Below are positions 31,884 through 34,059 of a stretch of DNA of 34,059 nucleotides, in pieces. A program made the translations under genes and the position numbers. Every line of letters starts with the position of its first letter. The first letter of the stretch is position 1. Under the pieces are notes generated by a model that saw only the letters and a list, made by a program, of their open reading frames with translations, was not told the origin of the DNA and searched no databases. The DNA is from CAZRAL01 sp964598005 (GTDB lineage: Bacteria > Pseudomonadota > Gammaproteobacteria > Burkholderiales > Usitatibacteraceae): positions 1 through 34,059 of the forward strand of contig CAZRAL010000028.1 in assembly GCA_964598005.1 (NCBI GenBank). The letters are read 5' to 3'.

Positions 31884-32745
31884 GCGACCTGTTTTTCCTG
31901 AGACTGCACTGGCGACTTGTAACCGAGGCTCGAATGCCGCTTCTTGCGGTTGTAAAAAACCTCAATATACTCGAAGCTGGCGGCCTTTATGTCGGCATGA
32001 GTGGCATAGCGAATTCCATGTATCCACTCGTTCTTCAAGCTATTAAACCAGCTCTCCGTCGGCGCATTATCCCAACAGTTGCCTTTCCGACTCATCGAGC
32101 AAGTCATGCCATAGGCCTTGAGCTTATCCTGAAAGGCATGAATGGCGTACTGGCTACCCCGGTCAGAATGGTGCATCAGCCCCGCTATCGGCCGTTTCCT
32201 GAACCAGGCTATAGTTAGCGTATCGATCACGAGGTCCGCTGTCATGTGCGGTTTCAGCGACCAGCCGACTATTTCGCAGTTGAACAGGTCAAGCACGATA
32301 GCCAGATACAGCCAGCCTTCATCGGTCCACAGGTAGGTTATGTCCGATTCCCAGACCTGATTCGGCACCGACGGCGTGAAGTTCCTGTCCAGCAGGTTCT
32401 CCGCCACCGGCAGGCCATATTTCGAGTCCGTCGTCATTTGGTAGCGCCGCTTGTGGCAGGCACGAATGCTGTTGTCGCGCATCAATCGCTCAACCCGTTC
32501 CTTTGCCGGTCGGATATACCCGGCCACGCAGCTCGCACACCATACGCGGGCTGTCGTAAGCGCCTTTGACTTCGCTATGAATGGATTCGATCAGCGCCAG
32601 CATTTGCTGGTCAGAGAGTCGCTTGCGATTAGGTGTGCCACCACGCATCCATGTACGATAACCACTGATGCTGACATTGAGCACGTCACACATTTCAGCT
32701 AGCGAGTATGATTGGCTTTGCTCGGCAATCTAGGCGTACCTCACA
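31880..32745 (-). pseudogene. IS3 transposase OrfB, broken
   Basis: The integrase core is present (NQVWESDITYLWTDEGWLYLA, HHSDRGSQYAIHAF, NCWDNAPTESWFNSLKNE), carrying the D, D and E residues. Two lesions lie upstream. A TAG stands where homologues have Trp, in RYA-stop-IAEQSQSYSLAEMCDVL (near 32730). A frameshift near 32510-32525 joins MVCELRGR to the following ERVERLMRDN frame. An intact protein cannot be made from this copy. Confidence 0.8.
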
Positions 32746-33030
32746 GTACACCTCTTGCAAAGTACGCCGTCGCTTTTTTAGGATTTCATTCCCCCGCTTC
32801 AACCGCAGATTTTCACCGCGCAGCCTTGAAAGCATCATTTCATCCGGGGTCACGATTGGGCCACCAGGCCCGCTGAGTCTGCCTTTCGCCGCCGCCTTGA
32901 TCCAGTTGTGCAAAGTCTGGTCGCTCAGCCCCACTTCTTTGCATACCCTGCTGACGTTTTGTCCATCATGGATCCGCTTGCCCGCCAGTTCCTTGAATTC
33001 AATTGTGTATGATTGCCTCGGTATTTTCAT
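32695..33030 (-). CDS. IS3 transposase OrfA, altered C-terminus
   Basis: This 111-residue helix-turn-helix protein contains KIPRQSYTIEFKELAGKRI, VGLSDQTLHNWIKAAAKG and the leucine-zipper-like SRLRGENLRLKRGNEILKK. After ILKK the frame reads RRRTLQEVYCEV instead of the usual ATAYFAREV type end. The change falls in an A6G run (32773-32779), a slippery sequence in this family, so a base may have been lost or a -1 shift may be required. It is transcribed in the same direction as the polysaccharide genes. Confidence 0.75.
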   Translation of the reverse strand: MKIPRQSYTIEFKELAGKRIHDGQNVSRVCKEVGLSDQTLHNWIKAAAKGRLSGPGGPIVTPDEMMLSRLRGENLRLKRGNEILKKRRRTLQEVYCEVRLDCRAKPIILAS

Positions 33031-33097
33031 GTTCTGCCTTTCATTTGTGATGTCAATTTTAGATCACCCTTGGCAGACGAAAAACCGGGGGAACCTC

Positions 33098-33377
33098 AAA
33101 ATACGACCGAAGCGCTTTTTGTCGATTGCTTTCTTTAGGAGTTGAAGAATTGGATTTAGTCGATTTTGTTTGACAACAAAAAGGAATACGCCCACTTTGT
33201 CACAAGCCTCGACCATACGAAGGTCACCCTGCCAATATATTACCACGGGCTTTTCTGTCATCACATGAAAAACAGCTGTAGCGGCTTGAATAGTTTGCTT
33301 AGAATGTAAACCAGATGGTGTAGCAAGAACGATGACATCGGCTTCTATGCTTGAAGCATTTCATCAAAATGTGAAGT
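33098..33377 (-). pseudogene. WbpB-type UDP-GlcNAcA 3-dehydrogenase remnant
   Basis: About 93 codons of a Gfo/Idh/MocA oxidoreductase remain: IEADVIVLATPSGLHSKQTIQAA, VMTEKPVVIYW, GDLRMVEACDKVGVFLFVVKQNR, LNPILQLLKKAIDKKRFGRI. These match the WbpB/WlbA group, which oxidises C3 of UDP-N-acetylglucosaminuronate. There is a frameshift near 33349: SHFDEMLQ and SIEADV lie in different frames. The 3' part is cut by IS3 at 33097 and the 5' part by the next IS element at 33378. It indicates that the locus once continued into a 2,3-diamino uronic acid pathway. Confidence 0.8.
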
Positions 33378-34001
33378 TGAAGTCACCCCCATTTCACGGA
33401 CACCTTATTGTTCTTTCAGAAGGAGTCCGAAATGTCCAAACCGTACATCCGCAAACCGCCCTATCCGGCGCAATTTCGAGAACAGATGATTGAGCTGGTT
33501 CGCGCGGGGTGCAAGCCCGGCGAATTGACCAAGGAGTATGGCTGCCATGTCACCAGTATCCTGAACTGGATAGGCCAGGCCGATGGAGCGACCGGTGTCG
33601 TGCCAACCCAGGCCAGTGCGCTCAGTGCCAGTGAACGCCAGGAGCTCATCGAGCTGCGTCCCCAGTTGCGCCAAGTCCAGATGGAACAAGATATCCTTGC
33701 AAAGGCTACGGCCTGGTTTGCCAACAACGGCGACAACACGTTCACCCCCGTCTACGCGGAGCTGCAAGACGCAGGCATGGTGGCCAGCCGCAAGCGCATT
33801 GCCCGTTTGATGCGACACGAGCAGATGCGTGGAGTCAGTCGCAGGCGCAGCTTCTGCGTGACTGAGCGAGATGTCCGGCATCGCCCGGCACCGGACTTGG
33901 TGAATCGTGAGTTTGTGGCCACCGACATCAACCAGTTGTGGGTGGCCGACATGACCTACATCCCGACCTGGACGGGATTGCTGTACCCGGCCATGGTTAT
34001 T
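33378..34001 (+). mobile_element. Second IS3 family element, internally deleted and truncated
   Basis: The left end TGAAGTCACCCCCATTTC (33378 on) starts with TG as expected for IS3 elements. It is followed by a GGACACC motif and AGGAG before the transposase ATG. The right part stops at about 34001, where the transposase frame leaves the family pattern and unidentified sequence begins. No right inverted repeat lies within the window. Confidence 0.7.
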
Positions 34002-34043
34002 GATCCGAGATTTTCCATTAGGCTGGTCCCATTGCAGAGCTAA
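33432..34043 (+). pseudogene. IS3 transposase OrfA-OrfB deletion fusion
   Basis: The ORF opens with SKPYIRKPPYPAQFREQMIELVRAG (OrfA helix-turn-helix) and runs to QMEQDILAKATAWFANNGD. It then jumps directly to VYAELQDAGMVASRKRIARLMRHE, REFVATDINQLWVADMTYIPTW and GLLYPAMVID of OrfB. The end of OrfA and the first part of OrfB are missing, apparently by an in-frame deletion. The C-terminal half of the catalytic core is lost, replaced by PRFSIRLVPLQS from other DNA. ATG 33432 has AGGAG 6 nt upstream. It is not a functional transposase. Confidence 0.75.
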
Positions 34044-34059
34044 GGCGAGTAAATGGGCT
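34002..34059. other. Unidentified sequence at the window edge
   Basis: The sequence after the IS3 break (GATCCGAGATTTTCCATTAG...) does not continue the transposase. It could be the terminus of a further insertion element, but too little is visible to identify it. Confidence 0.3.

Larger units (their letters stand above)
31842..33097 (-). mobile_element. IS3 family insertion sequence, about 1.26 kb, decayed
   Basis: The ends are perfect 25-bp inverted repeats. GAGGTTCCCCCGG plus TTTTTCGTCTGC lies at 31842-31866, and its exact complement at 33073-33097. No clear 3-4 bp target duplication flanks them. The element carries OrfA and a broken OrfB on the minus strand. It lies between the wzy-like gene and a wbpB remnant, and deletion at one or both sides is likely. 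Confidence 0.9.

Noticed and set aside
1..34059. CRISPR array or phage defence genes
   Set aside because: No regularly spaced repeats and no Cas, nuclease or toxin-antitoxin families were seen. Slipin and DUF1266 alone do not establish a defence role.

Overview
This looks like a chromosomal accessory region from a Gram-negative proteobacterium, most likely a betaproteobacterium. The reasons are moderate GC, a Wzx/Wzy-type O-antigen or capsule locus, and IS481, IS1595 and IS3 family elements of the kind common in Nitrosomonadales and Burkholderiales. The genus is not determined.

Positions 1-3562 (plus strand) form an RNA-rich leader block. A consensus sigma-70 promoter drives a very short terminated unit (about 104-292). 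A DUF1266 gene follows, bracketed by two related 75-76 bp repeats with inverted ends. Next come nested alternative hairpins (1432-1524), a tight cluster of four degenerate tRNA-like genes (1625-2086) and a run of five hairpins (2136-2343), including one long Y-RNA-like stem. Directly after these is a slipin (SPFH/Band 7) gene. Structured and tRNA-like RNA next to slipin resembles RNA-repair/stress operons (Ro60/Y RNA, RtcB/RtcA) of proteobacteria, but no rtc or rsr gene is present here. This is the most interesting part of the window.

Positions 3599-33377 (minus strand) are a surface-polysaccharide locus. In transcription order it holds: a WbpB-type dehydrogenase remnant, an IS3 copy, Wzy-like polymerase, Wzx-like flippase, a methyltransferase, an AsnB-like amidotransferase, GT4, a second AsnB, GT4, a second methyltransferase plus GT4 pair, WbuX/WbuY/WbuZ (acetamidino-sugar formation), an IS1595 copy, a bi-domain oxidoreductase, a methyltransferase, a heparinase II/III-like protein, a WbuB-like GT4, UDP-GlcNAc 2-epimerase, UDP-glucuronate 4-epimerase, a TviB/WbpO-type UDP-sugar dehydrogenase and a WecA-like initiating transferase. 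The genes are packed with 1-4 nt overlaps or short gaps. Together they would make nucleotide-activated amino and uronic sugars, assemble a decorated repeat unit on undecaprenyl phosphate, flip it and polymerise it.

After an IS481 remnant, three coupled genes (GT-C membrane glycosyltransferase, GT2 polyprenyl-phosphate glycosyltransferase, GtrA flippase) form a Gtr-like modification cassette. Its GT2 gene carries an in-frame TGA.

The locus shows active decay. IS3 lies at the very start of wzy and replaces its 5' end, IS1595 sits 7-8 bp from the oxidoreductase start codon, and a wbpB fragment is trapped between two IS3-family elements. The window ends inside a rearranged IS3-family element cut by unidentified sequence.
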